This document shows positions 19,083-27,093 of a DNA stretch of 34,785 nucleotides, in pieces. Below the pieces are notes generated by a model. That model searched no databases, was not told where the DNA came from, and worked only from the letters and a program-made list of their open reading frames with translations. Origin of the DNA: an uncultured Pseudomonadales bacterium (GTDB lineage Bacteria > Pseudomonadota > Gammaproteobacteria > Pseudomonadales > Porticoccaceae); NCBI GenBank assembly GCA_943787675.1, contig CALSNK010000016.1, forward strand, positions 1 to 34,785, written 5' to 3'. The position numbers were made by a program, and so were the translations under genes. Numbering within the stretch: the first letter of the stretch is position 1; each line of letters begins with the position of its first letter.

Positions 19083-19424
19083 AGGTGCCTCCGGCAAGTC
19101 ATAACAAAATAAGGTCTGGCACAGTCTCGAACTATTCCCGCCCAAGGTTTTTGATATGCATCAACCGTCACTGGCTTTGCATTCCCTGAGACTAGCTATA
19201 AAGCCTATATAGCTACCTATATTGAAGCGGTAAGCAGCGCCGAAAAGCACTCTGGCTATGGCTGGCTACCCCTTTTTAAGTAGCGGTAAAAAGCCCGAAA
19301 AGTAAAGAGAGGTAGCCGATAGCCACCAAGGGGATGATTACTTAAAGTAGTGATTAACGATTGTTGGTGGGCAAAAGCTAATCTTAAAAAGCTACTTTAA
19401 AAAAGCTAAGAGGAGAAAAGCACA
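19083..19424. promoter_or_regulatory. Divergent control region with FNR box and several repeats
   Basis: This 342-base gap lies between the nasA-type gene (minus) and the third transporter gene (plus) and encodes nothing I can support. It holds a perfect FNR/ANR box (19151-19164) and an 8-bp inverted repeat TAGCTATA/TATAGCTA (19193-19200, 19208-19215). Two TACYYMT-type heptamers lie at 19214-19220 and 19267-19273. An imperfect 21-22-bp direct repeat starting AGCGGTAA lies at 19226-19247 and 19282-19302. A long-range inverted repeat TTAAAGTAG/CTACTTTAA (19342-19350, 19392-19400) sits just before the ribosome binding site of the plus-strand gene. Confidence 0.6.
19151..19164. promoter_or_regulatory. 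Perfect FNR/ANR box
   Basis: TTGAT-ATGC-ATCAA matches the FNR/ANR consensus at all ten specified positions. It is 75 bases from its centre to the nasA start. A class II promoter at the usual -41.5 spacing would begin near 19116, but no good -10 hexamer is visible there (AATAGT at 19131-19136 is the best, at the wrong spacing). It could instead serve the plus-strand gene, where TATAAA at 19196-19201 is the nearest -10-like hexamer. Confidence 0.75.
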
Positions 19425-20699
19425 GTGAACAGGGACAGTTATATACCCGGTGCCAAGAGAGCACTGACTATGGCAACCATGGCATTTGCGGCTAACTTCT
19501 CAGTATGGATTCTCTACGCGGTTATCGGCCTTGATTTACAGCAGAGCCTGCCACTCAGCGCCACTCAGCTGGGGTTTTTCTTTGCCTCACCGATGCTCAC
19601 CGGCGCACTGGCGCGTATTCCACTGGGTATTATGGCCGACCGCTACAACCCCAAACATATCTATACCCTGCAAATGCTAGCGGTCATCCCCGCCCTGCTA
19701 ATTCTCCCCTATGTCCACAGCCTCAATCACTACCTGTGGCTGGGGCTGTGGATCGGTATTAGCGGCGCTTCTTTTGCTATAGGTATTCGCTATGTCTGTG
19801 ACTGGTTTACCCGCAATACTCAGGGCACCGCAATGGGTATCTTTGGCGCGGGCAATGCCGGAGCAGCTATTACTCTGGCACTGGCGCCATTACTGATAGA
19901 CCACTGGGGCTGGGCAAGTCTCGGGCCCAGTTATGCCGCTGGCTTATTAGTTGTTGCACTATTATTTGTCTGGTTGGCACCCTCGAGTTCATTCTCAGAG
20001 AATCTCAAATCTGAATCCATATCCAGCAACCTAAAAGAACTTGCTCATCTCCAAGTTTGGCGTTTTGGCCTCTATTACTTTTTTGTCTTTGGCAGCTTTC
20101 TAGCACTGATTATGTGGCTGCCCCAGTACTACGTGAACGCCTACAATTTAAACAATGAACAGGCGATGGCCTACACACTATTTTTTGTAGCAACCTCAAG
20201 TATGGTGCGCGCTCTTGGCGGCTGGTTTGCCGATCGTTACGGCGGGCGGGCGGTCAACTGGACGGTATTCTGGATCTGTCTGGTATGCCTGTTTTTCTTA
20301 AGCTATCCGCCCACCACCATGACCATTCACGGGATTACTAAAGATGTGCACCTGAGCATTGAAGTAAATCTCTGGGTGTTTACCGGCCTGATTTTTATTA
20401 TCGGCATAGCTCAGGGTTTCGGTCGCGCCAGTGTCTATAAAACCATCCATGACTACTATCCCAATCAAATGGGCAGCGTCGGTGGTTTTGTCGCCGCGAT
20501 TGGCGCCCTTGGCGGTTGCACACTGCCGATTGCCTTTGGTCTGGTAGAAGATATGATAGGTATTCACAGCGCCGCCTTTATGCTGCTTTACGGCGTTTTA
20601 GCCCTGTGTATGACGGCGATGTTTTTCGCCAACAAATCAGATCGTTTGCGCAAGCGAATTCACCACGCGCAGACCCATAATTTCCTCGAAGAAAGTTAG
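19425..20699 (+). CDS. NarK-like nitrate/nitrite transporter, short NNP-family MFS
   Basis: Inner-membrane MFS protein of 424 residues with about 12 TM helices, the third NNP-type transporter in the block. The first half carries GISGASFAIGIRYVCDWF and GTAMGIFGAGNAGAAITLAL, the nitrate-signature type glycine stretch. The second half carries GIAQGFGRASVYKTIHDYYP and GSVGGFVAAIGALGGCTLPI. It lacks the long N-terminus of the narK-type gene and the central loop of the nasA-type gene, so it is a separate subfamily. GTG start with GAGGAGA 9 bases upstream. The porin gene follows on the same strand after a 163-base gap with its own FNR-type promoter. Substrate (nitrate or nitrite) and direction are undetermined. 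Confidence 0.88.
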   Translation: MNRDSYIPGAKRALTMATMAFAANFSVWILYAVIGLDLQQSLPLSATQLGFFFASPMLTGALARIPLGIMADRYNPKHIYTLQMLAVIPALLILPYVHSLNHYLWLGLWIGISGASFAIGIRYVCDWFTRNTQGTAMGIFGAGNAGAAITLALAPLLIDHWGWASLGPSYAAGLLVVALLFVWLAPSSSFSENLKSESISSNLKELAHLQVWRFGLYYFFVFGSFLALIMWLPQYYVNAYNLNNEQAMAYTLFFVATSSMVRALGGWFADRYGGRAVNWTVFWICLVCLFFLSYPPTTMTIHGITKDVHLSIEVNLWVFTGLIFIIGIAQGFGRASVYKTIHDYYPNQMGSVGGFVAAIGALGGCTLPIAFGLVEDMIGIHSAAFMLLYGVLALCMTAMFFANKSDRLRKRIHHAQTHNFLEES

Positions 20700-20768
20700 C
20701 AATAATGTGTCTGTTCCCTACCCTGAAAATAGTAGTCCCATCTCAGTGGTGGTAGTGAGCTTTACGGC

Positions 20769-20816
20769 TTGATAAAGATCAATATTCTGCTCGGCTAATG
20801 GTTCTAATCTAGAACA
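20769..20816 (+). promoter_or_regulatory. Class II FNR/ANR-dependent promoter of the porin gene
   Basis: TTGAT-AAAG-ATCAA at 20769-20782 is a perfect FNR/ANR box. A -10-like hexamer TCTAAT lies at 20804-20809, five of six matches to TATAAT. The spacing puts transcription start near 20816-20817 and the box at about -41, the classical FNR-activated arrangement. No -35 hexamer is needed. This leaves a leader of about 46 bases before the porin ATG, with AAAGGAAA as ribosome binding site. Confidence 0.8.
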
Positions 20817-20862
20817 CATGGAAAGCCAACAGAATTTAATTGAACAGTAAAAGGAAACCACC

Positions 20863-22116
20863 ATGCGCCTACTGAAAAAACATTTACCTTCAACAATCAC
20901 CGCACTGATATTGGGCGGATCATCGATTGCCAGCGTTAATGCTGCTGAGACTACCAAAGAAAATCAAAGCTTTAGCGAGGCAATCAAAAATGGCAGAGCG
21001 GCACTCAATTTCCGCCTGCGCTATGAGGATGTCGATATCAACAATCTGGCTAATGATGATGCCAATGCCCTAACCTTAAAAACTCGGCTCAATTACAAAA
21101 CTGGACTCTACCAGGGGTTCTCAGCGTTTCTCGAAATGGACAATGTCACCGAACTGGACGGCAATGATTACCCTACCAGTAAAGGTTTAAAGAATAGTGG
21201 CAACTATCCCGGTAAAGCGATTATTGCCGACCCTACTGGCACTGAGATCAATCAGGCGTACCTCGGCTACACCCAAGGCGACACCACCACCAAATACGGC
21301 CGACAGCGAGTACTACTGGATAACCAGCGCTTTGTTGGTGGCGTTGGATTCCGTCAAAATGAGCAGACCTACGATGCATTTTCAATCAGTCATAAGGGCA
21401 AATGGGATACCAAAGTTTTCTACGCCCATATCAATAATGTCAATCGTATCTTTGGTGAAGACGACCACTTTGTCAGCGACACGGATAGCAGCAGCGATCT
21501 TTTAAACATTAACTACAGCGGATGGGATGCCGGTAGCCTGGTGTTCTACAGCTACCTGCTCGATGAGAATAAGAGCGACACCCAACTCGACACCTATGGC
21601 CTGCGCTTTAACGGTAAAAAAGACAATCTAAGCTATCAATTGGAGTACGCCACTCAGGAAAAACAGCTGAGCAATGGCACAGAATTTGATGCCGATTATA
21701 TGCTCGCAGAAGCTGGCCTTACAGTTGAGACTGTAACGGTCAAAGTGGGTTTTGAAAACCTTCAGAGCGACAATGGTAACTTTGCCTTTGCTACCCCACT
21801 GGCAACAGCCCATAAGTTTCAGGGCTGGGCTGACCAGTTCCTCGGCACACCCAATGAAGGTATTAAGGATATGTACTTTTCTGCGGCTGGCAAGTTGAGC
21901 GGTGTAAAACTCTTAGCGGTCTACCATGACTTCACCTCAGATACCGATAACCTGAGTGGCGATGATGATCTCGGCAGTGAATTTGGTTTTGTCGCCAGCA
22001 AGAAATTTGGCGATTACGGACTAAGCCTTAAATACGCCAATTATTCTGATGGTGATAGCACTTTCAATAAAGCTGATACTGAGAAATTATGGCTGACTGT
22101 TAACGCGGATTTTTAA
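20863..22116 (+). CDS. Outer-membrane beta-barrel porin, alginate-export-like
   Basis: Outer-membrane channel of 417 residues. A basic, hydrophobic signal peptide (1-27, ending SVNA) precedes a mature protein made of alternating beta strands with Asp/Asn-rich turns. It ends in Phe (WLTVNADF), the C-terminal signature for barrel assembly. LNFRLRYEDVD with YGRQRVLLDNQRFVGGVGFRQNEQTYD resembles the alginate-export/OprD-like porin family, where such segments line the first strands. The cargo is unknown. Its own FNR promoter and place beside three nitrate transporters suggest that it admits nitrate or nitrite, an inference. A strong terminator follows at 22138. Confidence 0.85.
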   Translation: MRLLKKHLPSTITALILGGSSIASVNAAETTKENQSFSEAIKNGRAALNFRLRYEDVDINNLANDDANALTLKTRLNYKTGLYQGFSAFLEMDNVTELDGNDYPTSKGLKNSGNYPGKAIIADPTGTEINQAYLGYTQGDTTTKYGRQRVLLDNQRFVGGVGFRQNEQTYDAFSISHKGKWDTKVFYAHINNVNRIFGEDDHFVSDTDSSSDLLNINYSGWDAGSLVFYSYLLDENKSDTQLDTYGLRFNGKKDNLSYQLEYATQEKQLSNGTEFDADYMLAEAGLTVETVTVKVGFENLQSDNGNFAFATPLATAHKFQGWADQFLGTPNEGIKDMYFSAAGKLSGVKLLAVYHDFTSDTDNLSGDDDLGSEFGFVASKKFGDYGLSLKYANYSDGDSTFNKADTEKLWLTVNADF

Positions 22117-22137
22117 AGACTCGTTGGTTTTTACAGC

Positions 22138-22171
22138 AAGGGAGATAGGCTCAGCACTATCTCCCTTTTTT
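22138..22171 (+). terminator. Rho-independent terminator of the porin gene
   Basis: An 11-bp perfect stem, AAGGGAGATAG (22138-22148) with CTATCTCCCTT (22157-22167), has an 8-base loop GCTCAGCA and a T-run to 22171. It lies 22 bases after the porin stop and in its direction. Confidence 0.93.
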
Positions 22172-22201
22172 GTTATCCCGACAGGGCGAAGCGAAGAGGG
22201 G
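22172..22201 (+). repeat. Single GTTATCCCGACAGGG repeat unit
   Basis: Starts immediately after the porin terminator and reads GTTATCCCGACAGGGCGAAG, then CGAAGAGGGG. It is the third location in the window of the repeat family seen at 8455-8585 and 11390-11525, again at a gene 3' end. Confidence 0.6.
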
Positions 22202-22484
22202 CTTTGCTAACTGGCTGTTTGGTGTGAGTGTCTAGCCCCTGCCTAGCCCCTTGAGATCAATCAGGTTCAGTCTGACCCTAAATTTTTTTCTAAATTTTTT
22301 AAATTTTCATCTATGACGCTTTAACTCTTCTGTCTCTAAAGTGAGGAAACTTGGTACAGGTTTTTCCCTATAAAAATCAAATTTGGAGGCTGTTTTGGGC
22401 TATTGTTTATGGGTAGCTTGACTGGTCATTTTAATTAGTCTCAAGCACTCAATTTATTACCTTTTCCAAGAGGAGTTTTCCAGT

Positions 22485-23075
22485 ATGAAACGTGTTCTTG
22501 TTATCCTGCCTAATGGCTTTGAAATCTTTGAGGCAGCAGCTTTTATTGATGTTTTGGGCTGGGCAGACCGGTCTGGGTCAGAAAAAATTGAATACATTAC
22601 TGCCGGTGTATCTAGTTCACTCCAATGTACATTTGGAGACTATACCTTCAAGCCTGGAATCGATCTTCGCAATGTTAATGTCGATGACTTTGATGCGGTT
22701 GCCATACCTGGAGGCTTTACTTCTGCTGGATTCCAAGAGGAAGGCTTCTCTGAACTAGTACTACAAACATTCATCGACTTTAATAAACGCGATAAAATCA
22801 TCGCATCTATATGTGTTGCTGCACTTGTCTTGGGCAAGAGTGGCATACTAAAAAATAGAAGAGCGACAACATACAACTACCAAGGCGACAAGGTACTACT
22901 TGAAAAGCTATCTGATATGGGCGCGATTGTTGAAGATACGCCAATAGTGGTAGACAAAAACATTATTACCTCGTCTTCTCCTGGGACCGCAATCGACGTC
23001 GCGTTTAAGTTACTTGAATTACTTACATCGTTGAACAATGCCAATCTTATTAGAGGAATGATGAAGTTCGACTGA
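22485..23075 (+). CDS. DJ-1/PfpI (ThiJ) family protein
   Basis: Cytoplasmic protein of 196 residues in the DJ-1/PfpI superfamily. It has MKRVLVILPNGFEIFEAAAF at the N-terminus, PGGF at 75-78 and the nucleophile-elbow Cys110 in IIASICVAALVLGKSG. The paired acidic residue is likely Glu16. C-terminal elements TTYNYQG and ITSSSPGTAIDVAFKLLE fit YajL/DJ-1-type members. Proposed activities in the family include glyoxalase, deglycase and chaperone functions, and I cannot choose. A glyoxalase-like role would fit aldehyde metabolism next door, but it is convergent with that operon and not part of it. Good ribosome binding site (AAGAGGAG) 8 bases before the ATG. Confidence 0.9.
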   Translation: MKRVLVILPNGFEIFEAAAFIDVLGWADRSGSEKIEYITAGVSSSLQCTFGDYTFKPGIDLRNVNVDDFDAVAIPGGFTSAGFQEEGFSELVLQTFIDFNKRDKIIASICVAALVLGKSGILKNRRATTYNYQGDKVLLEKLSDMGAIVEDTPIVVDKNIITSSSPGTAIDVAFKLLELLTSLNNANLIRGMMKFD

Positions 23076-23127
23076 CTCTCCAAAGGATAGGCTAACCGCA
23101 ATTTCAGCAAACAATATAAAGCGACAG

Positions 23128-23412
23128 TCAACCCTGAATCAGTTGGGGATTTAGGGAGTGAGGGGGGTAACTAGGCCGCTTAGCTTCCTGCATAACCAAC
23201 AGATTCTGAACCGCCAACTGCGCAATAGGCGTAAGCCCAATATCAGCCCCGGAAGCCTTCTCAGTAATCAAATTTTTCATCGGCGGTGACCAAAACTTTT
23301 CCAGATGCTGAGCCACCTGATCAGCCACCATTTTATCAGCGCCATTGGCACTCATATTTAGTGCTATCTGATTAACCATTTTCACCAAGCGGTCGAGTTT
23401 TGATTGTGACAT
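23128..23412 (-). CDS. fdsD: Formate dehydrogenase delta subunit FdsD
   Basis: Small accessory protein of 94 residues, last gene of the fds operon. The start MSQSKLDRLVKMVNQIALNM at 23412 was chosen because it matches the usual FdsD N-terminus; an upstream in-frame ATG at 23448 lies inside fdhD. VADQVAQHLEKFWSPPMKNL is the family's core motif (HLxxFWxPxM). FdsD is needed for activity of cytosolic NAD-dependent formate dehydrogenases, probably in cofactor insertion or stability. It starts 10 bases after the fdhD stop and ends 52 bases from the convergent DJ-1 gene. Confidence 0.92.
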   Translation of the reverse strand: MSQSKLDRLVKMVNQIALNMSANGADKMVADQVAQHLEKFWSPPMKNLITEKASGADIGLTPIAQLAVQNLLVMQEAKRPSYPPHSLNPQLIQG

Positions 23413-23422
23413 GTTGTTTCTC

Positions 23423-24214
23423 TCAGTTAATTCTTTGGCCATGGCCATAGATCACATGCCGGCCTGTTCTGCTAAAACCCACCAATGTTAGTCCGGCTGT
23501 TTCGGCCAGTTCTATGGCTAGAGATGTGGGAGCCGATACTGCGGCCAATAAGGGGATATTGGCACTGGCGGTTTTGGAGACCATTTCGTAGCTGGCTCTG
23601 CTGGTGACCAATACAAAACCCTCGATGGGTTCTTGCTTGCTGATGGCACCCAATACTTTATCCAGTGCGTTGTGGCGGCCTACATCTTCTCGCAGCAGCA
23701 GTATTTCGCCTTGGGTATTACACCAGGCGGCGCCATGCACTGCGCCGGTCTGTTGTTGTAATTGCTGCTCACCCCCAAGGGCGGCTATGGCTCGCTGCAG
23801 GGCTTTATGGCTAATGCTTAGCTCTGCGCTGATGCTGTTGGGTGTGGTGATTGCCTGCTCTAGGGATTCGGCGCCACAGAGGCCACAGCCGGTGCGCCCT
23901 ACTAAATTGCGGCGGCGCTCTTTGAGTTTGGCAAAGGGTTCGGCGGTGATGGTGAGTGCCAGTTCTATGCCTTTTTCGGTTTTAATTTCTTCGCAATCCA
24001 ACAGTTGGTTGGGCGAGGTTAATATGCCTTCGCTGAGGCTAAACCCTAGGGCAAATTCTTCGAGATCTGTGGGGGTTGCCATCATTACCACATGGGAGAT
24101 GCCGTTGTAGACCATTGCTACGGCGGTCTCTGTGGCAACGAAGTCGGTGCCTGCGGTGATCTCTCCGGCGTTCCAGACGCTGCGTGATATTTTATTTGAG
24201 CTGCCGTTACTCAA
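23423..24214 (-). CDS. fdhD: Formate dehydrogenase accessory sulfurtransferase FdhD
   Basis: Cytoplasmic sulfurtransferase that moves sulfur from a cysteine desulfurase to the molybdenum cofactor of formate dehydrogenase, 263 residues. The active CGLC pair is at Cys110 and Cys113 (GRTGCGLCGAESLEQA), followed by HGAAWC and LLREDVGRHNALDKV, a conserved cofactor-binding stretch. The chosen start is TTG at 24214, one base after the fdsA stop. TTG is rare, but MSNGSSNKISRSVWNAG reads as a normal start, and a GTG further in is the alternative. Placement between fdsA and fdsD is standard for fds operons. Confidence 0.94.
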   Translation of the reverse strand: MSNGSSNKISRSVWNAGEITAGTDFVATETAVAMVYNGISHVVMMATPTDLEEFALGFSLSEGILTSPNQLLDCEEIKTEKGIELALTITAEPFAKLKERRRNLVGRTGCGLCGAESLEQAITTPNSISAELSISHKALQRAIAALGGEQQLQQQTGAVHGAAWCNTQGEILLLREDVGRHNALDKVLGAISKQEPIEGFVLVTSRASYEMVSKTASANIPLLAAVSAPTSLAIELAETAGLTLVGFSRTGRHVIYGHGQRIN

Positions 24215-24215
24215 C

Positions 24216-27092
24216 TTAGTGCGCTGCCTTTTGCGACGAGCCTTCTTGCAACAGACCTTTTTTTAACAAGCCTTGCTGCTGCTTATCAAAGGATTTTTGT
24301 CGTGCCTGCCAGTTTGATGGCTGGGTGACTTTGCTGATCTGTACGGCGGTGACTTTGTACTCTGGGCAGTTGGTGGCCCAGTCGCTGTTGTCGGTGGTGA
24401 TGACGTTGGCGCCGGATACTGGGTGGTGGAAGGTGGTGTATACGACGCCGGGTTTTACTTTGTCGGTAACATCGGCACGCAATACGGTGTCCCCTACTCG
24501 GCTGTTAATGCCTACCCAGTCGCCATGATTTATGCCGCGTTCTTCCGCGTCATGGGGATGGATTTCTAGTACGTCTTCGCCGTGCCATTCGCTGTTTTGG
24601 GTGCGTCTGGTTTGGGCGCCTACATTGTATTGGGACAGTATGCGGCCGGTAGTCAGCAGCAGTGGAAACTTGCGATTGGCGCGTTCTGTGGTGGCCACGT
24701 ATTCGGTCATGGCGAAGAAGCCTTTGCCGCGCACAAATTCATCGATATGCATGATGGGTGTGCCTTCGGGCGTATTGTCATTGCACGGCCACTGGATGCT
24801 GCCCAGCTGTTCCAACTTGGCGTAGGAGACGCCGTTGAAGGTTGGGGTTAGGCGGGCTATCTCGTCCATTATTTCTGAGGGGTGGCTGTAGTCCATTTTG
24901 CAGCCCAGAGCGTTAGCCAGAGCCATAGTCCCTTCCCAGTCGGCTTTGCCGCTGAGGGGTGGCATGACTTTGCGTACTCTTGAAATTCGCCGTTCGGCAT
25001 TGGTGAAGGTGCCGTCTTTTTCTAAGAATGAAGCGCCGGGTAAAAATACATGGGCAAATTTGGCGGTCTCGTTAAGGAAGATATCCTGCACCACTAAACA
25101 GTCGATGGCGCGCAGTGCGGCTTCGACATGTTGGGTGTTGGGGTCGGACTGGGCGATATCTTCGCCTTGGCAATAAAGGCCTTTGAAGTCTCCGTCGAGC
25201 GCGGCATCAAACATATTGGGAATGCGCAGGCCGGGCTCTGAATCTAGGGTTACGCCCCACTCGCCTTCAAACAGGTTGCGAGTGGCGGTATCAGAAATAT
25301 GACGGTAGCCGGGCAGCTCGTGGGGGAATGAACCCATATCGCAGGAGCCCTGCACGTTGTTTTGTCCGCGCAGTGGGTTTACGCCGACACCGTCGCGGCC
25401 AATGTTGCCGGTGAGCATGGCGAGGTTGGCTATGCCCATGACGGCGGTTGAACCCTGACTGTGTTCGGTGACACCCAAGCCATAGAAAATAGCGCCATTG
25501 CCACCGGTGGCATAAAGCCGTGCTGCGGCTCTTAGATCTGCTGCTGGCACACCGGTAATGCTTTCGGTGTTTTCTGGGGAGTGACGGTCGTCGCCTATAA
25601 AGGCCTGCCACTTTTCAAATTCTGGGACATCGCAGCGCTCGGCAATATAGTCACGGGCTTCTAGGCCTTCGTTAACCACTACATGGGCCAGTGCATTGAG
25701 AATGGTGACGTTGGTGCCGGGGCGCACGGGCAGGTGGTAGTCGGCGGTAATATGCGGCGAGCTGACCAATTCAATTTTGCGTGGGTCGATAACAATTAAC
25801 TTGGCCCCTTCGCGAAGGCGGCGTTTTAGGCGTGAGCCAAACACTGGGTGCGCTTCTGTGGGGTTGGCACCCATCACGATAACCACATCGGCATCGGCTA
25901 CGGAGGCAAAGGTTTGGGTACCGGCAGATTCGCCTAGCGTGGTTTTGAGACCAAAGCCGGTCGGTGAATGGCAAACCCGGGCGCAGGTGTCGATATTGTT
26001 ATTGCCAAATCCGGCGCGGACCATTTTTTGCACCAGATAGACTTCTTCATTGGTGCACCTTGAGGATGAGATGGCACCGATACTATTGCGGCCATACTCG
26101 GCCTGAATGTCTTTAAAGCGTTTGGCGGTGTAGGTGACGGCCTCTTCCCAGGACACTTCTTTCCAGGGGTCGTCGATGCTGTCGCGAATCATGGGTACGG
26201 TGATGCGGTCTTTGTGGGTGGCGTAACCAAAGGCGAAACGACCTTTAACACAGGCATGGCCTTCGTTGGCTTTGCCGTCTTTGAGTGGGGTCATGCGCAC
26301 GACTTGGTTGCCTTTCATCTCGGCTTTAAAGGCGCAGCCAACACCACAGTAGGCGCAGGTGGTGGTAACGGAATGCTCGGGCTTGCCGGCTTCAATAATG
26401 CTTTTTTCGGTGAGTGTTGCGGTGGGACAGGCATTGACACAGGCGCCACAGGAAACACATTCGGAGTCCATAAAGTCTTCGGCTTGGCTGGCGCTGACTT
26501 TTGATTCGAACCCTCGGCCATCAATAGTCAGTGCAAAGGTGCCCTGCACTTCTTCACAGGCGCGCACGCAGCGGGAGCAGACGATGCACTTGGAGGGGTC
26601 GAAGGTAAAATAAGGATTGGATTCGTCTTTCTCGGCGACTAAATGGTTTTCGCCTTCAAAGCCATAGCGCACGGAACGCAGGCCTAATTCGCCGGCGGTG
26701 TCTTGCAGTTCACAGTCGCCATTGGTTGGGCAGGTCAGGCAGTCGAGTGGGTGATCGGAGATATAGAGCTCCATCACATTGCGGCGCAGTTTGCCGATTT
26801 CGTCGGACTGGGTTTTGACTTCCATGCCGGCTTCTACATTGGTGGTGCAGGACGCTGGGAATCCTCGGCGGCCTTCAATTTCGACTAAACAAACGCGACA
26901 GGAGCCGAAGGATTTAAGTTGGTCGGTGGCACAGAGGCGCGGGATTTTTACACCGCTCTCGGCGGCAGCGCGCATCACTGAGGTGCCTTCTGGCACTGTG
27001 ACACTAACGCCATCAATACTCAGGGTGACCATGGTGGTGCTGGTGCTTTTTGGGGTGCCGTAATCTGCTTGGGGTTCGTAGAATTCCAACAT
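24216..27092 (-). CDS. fdsA: NAD-dependent formate dehydrogenase alpha (molybdenum) subunit
   Basis: Catalytic subunit oxidising formate to CO2, 958 residues. The N-terminal [2Fe-2S] domain uses Cys54, 65, 68 and 82. A NuoG-like His-Cys3 site is HPLDCLTCPTNGDC (114-127). Two [4Fe-4S] clusters use C169/172/175/179 and C212/215/218/222. The molybdopterin domain begins with CAYCGVGC (246-253) plus Cys281. The molybdenum ligand is Cys374 in CARVCHSPTG, so this is a cysteine, not a selenocysteine, enzyme. The C-terminal molydopterin-binding domain spans about 835-930. ATG at 27092 is one base after the fdsB stop; a second in-frame ATG at 27032 is less well placed. Electrons pass to FdsBG and NAD+. 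Confidence 0.97.
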   Translation of the reverse strand: MLEFYEPQADYGTPKSTSTTMVTLSIDGVSVTVPEGTSVMRAAAESGVKIPRLCATDQLKSFGSCRVCLVEIEGRRGFPASCTTNVEAGMEVKTQSDEIGKLRRNVMELYISDHPLDCLTCPTNGDCELQDTAGELGLRSVRYGFEGENHLVAEKDESNPYFTFDPSKCIVCSRCVRACEEVQGTFALTIDGRGFESKVSASQAEDFMDSECVSCGACVNACPTATLTEKSIIEAGKPEHSVTTTCAYCGVGCAFKAEMKGNQVVRMTPLKDGKANEGHACVKGRFAFGYATHKDRITVPMIRDSIDDPWKEVSWEEAVTYTAKRFKDIQAEYGRNSIGAISSSRCTNEEVYLVQKMVRAGFGNNNIDTCARVCHSPTGFGLKTTLGESAGTQTFASVADADVVIVMGANPTEAHPVFGSRLKRRLREGAKLIVIDPRKIELVSSPHITADYHLPVRPGTNVTILNALAHVVVNEGLEARDYIAERCDVPEFEKWQAFIGDDRHSPENTESITGVPAADLRAAARLYATGGNGAIFYGLGVTEHSQGSTAVMGIANLAMLTGNIGRDGVGVNPLRGQNNVQGSCDMGSFPHELPGYRHISDTATRNLFEGEWGVTLDSEPGLRIPNMFDAALDGDFKGLYCQGEDIAQSDPNTQHVEAALRAIDCLVVQDIFLNETAKFAHVFLPGASFLEKDGTFTNAERRISRVRKVMPPLSGKADWEGTMALANALGCKMDYSHPSEIMDEIARLTPTFNGVSYAKLEQLGSIQWPCNDNTPEGTPIMHIDEFVRGKGFFAMTEYVATTERANRKFPLLLTTGRILSQYNVGAQTRRTQNSEWHGEDVLEIHPHDAEERGINHGDWVGINSRVGDTVLRADVTDKVKPGVVYTTFHHPVSGANVITTDNSDWATNCPEYKVTAVQISKVTQPSNWQARQKSFDKQQQGLLKKGLLQEGSSQKAAH

Positions 27093-27093
27093 G

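Larger units (their letters stand above)
22117..22484. other. Intergenic region: terminator, one dispersed repeat, AT-rich leader
   Basis: This 368-base gap has no gene I can support. It begins with the porin terminator (22138-22171) and one unit of the GTTATCCCGACAGGG repeat (22172-22201). Positions 22275-22310 are a T/A-rich stretch with long T runs. Sequence before the DJ-1 gene is AT-rich and could hold its promoter, but I see no clear -35/-10 pair. The ribosome binding site AAGAGGAG is at 22469-22476. Confidence 0.6.

Noticed and set aside
19083..19150. Search for a NasT-type antitermination leader before the nasA-like gene
   Set aside because: The gap to the FNR box is only 68 bases with no paired hairpins or terminator-like stem; the structured part lies on the side of the other gene.
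23076..23127. Possible terminator between the convergent DJ-1 and fdsD genes
   Set aside because: The only stem candidates overlap the fdsD 3' end, contain a mismatch and lack a T-run on either strand.
24325..26888. Several plus-strand open frames across fdsA
   Set aside because: All lie opposite the strongly conserved fdsA frame and have shadow composition with no start signals.
24216..27092. Possible selenocysteine formate dehydrogenase
   Set aside because: The molybdenum-ligand position is a Cys codon (Cys374), there is no in-frame TGA, and the gene order is that of Cys-type Fds enzymes.
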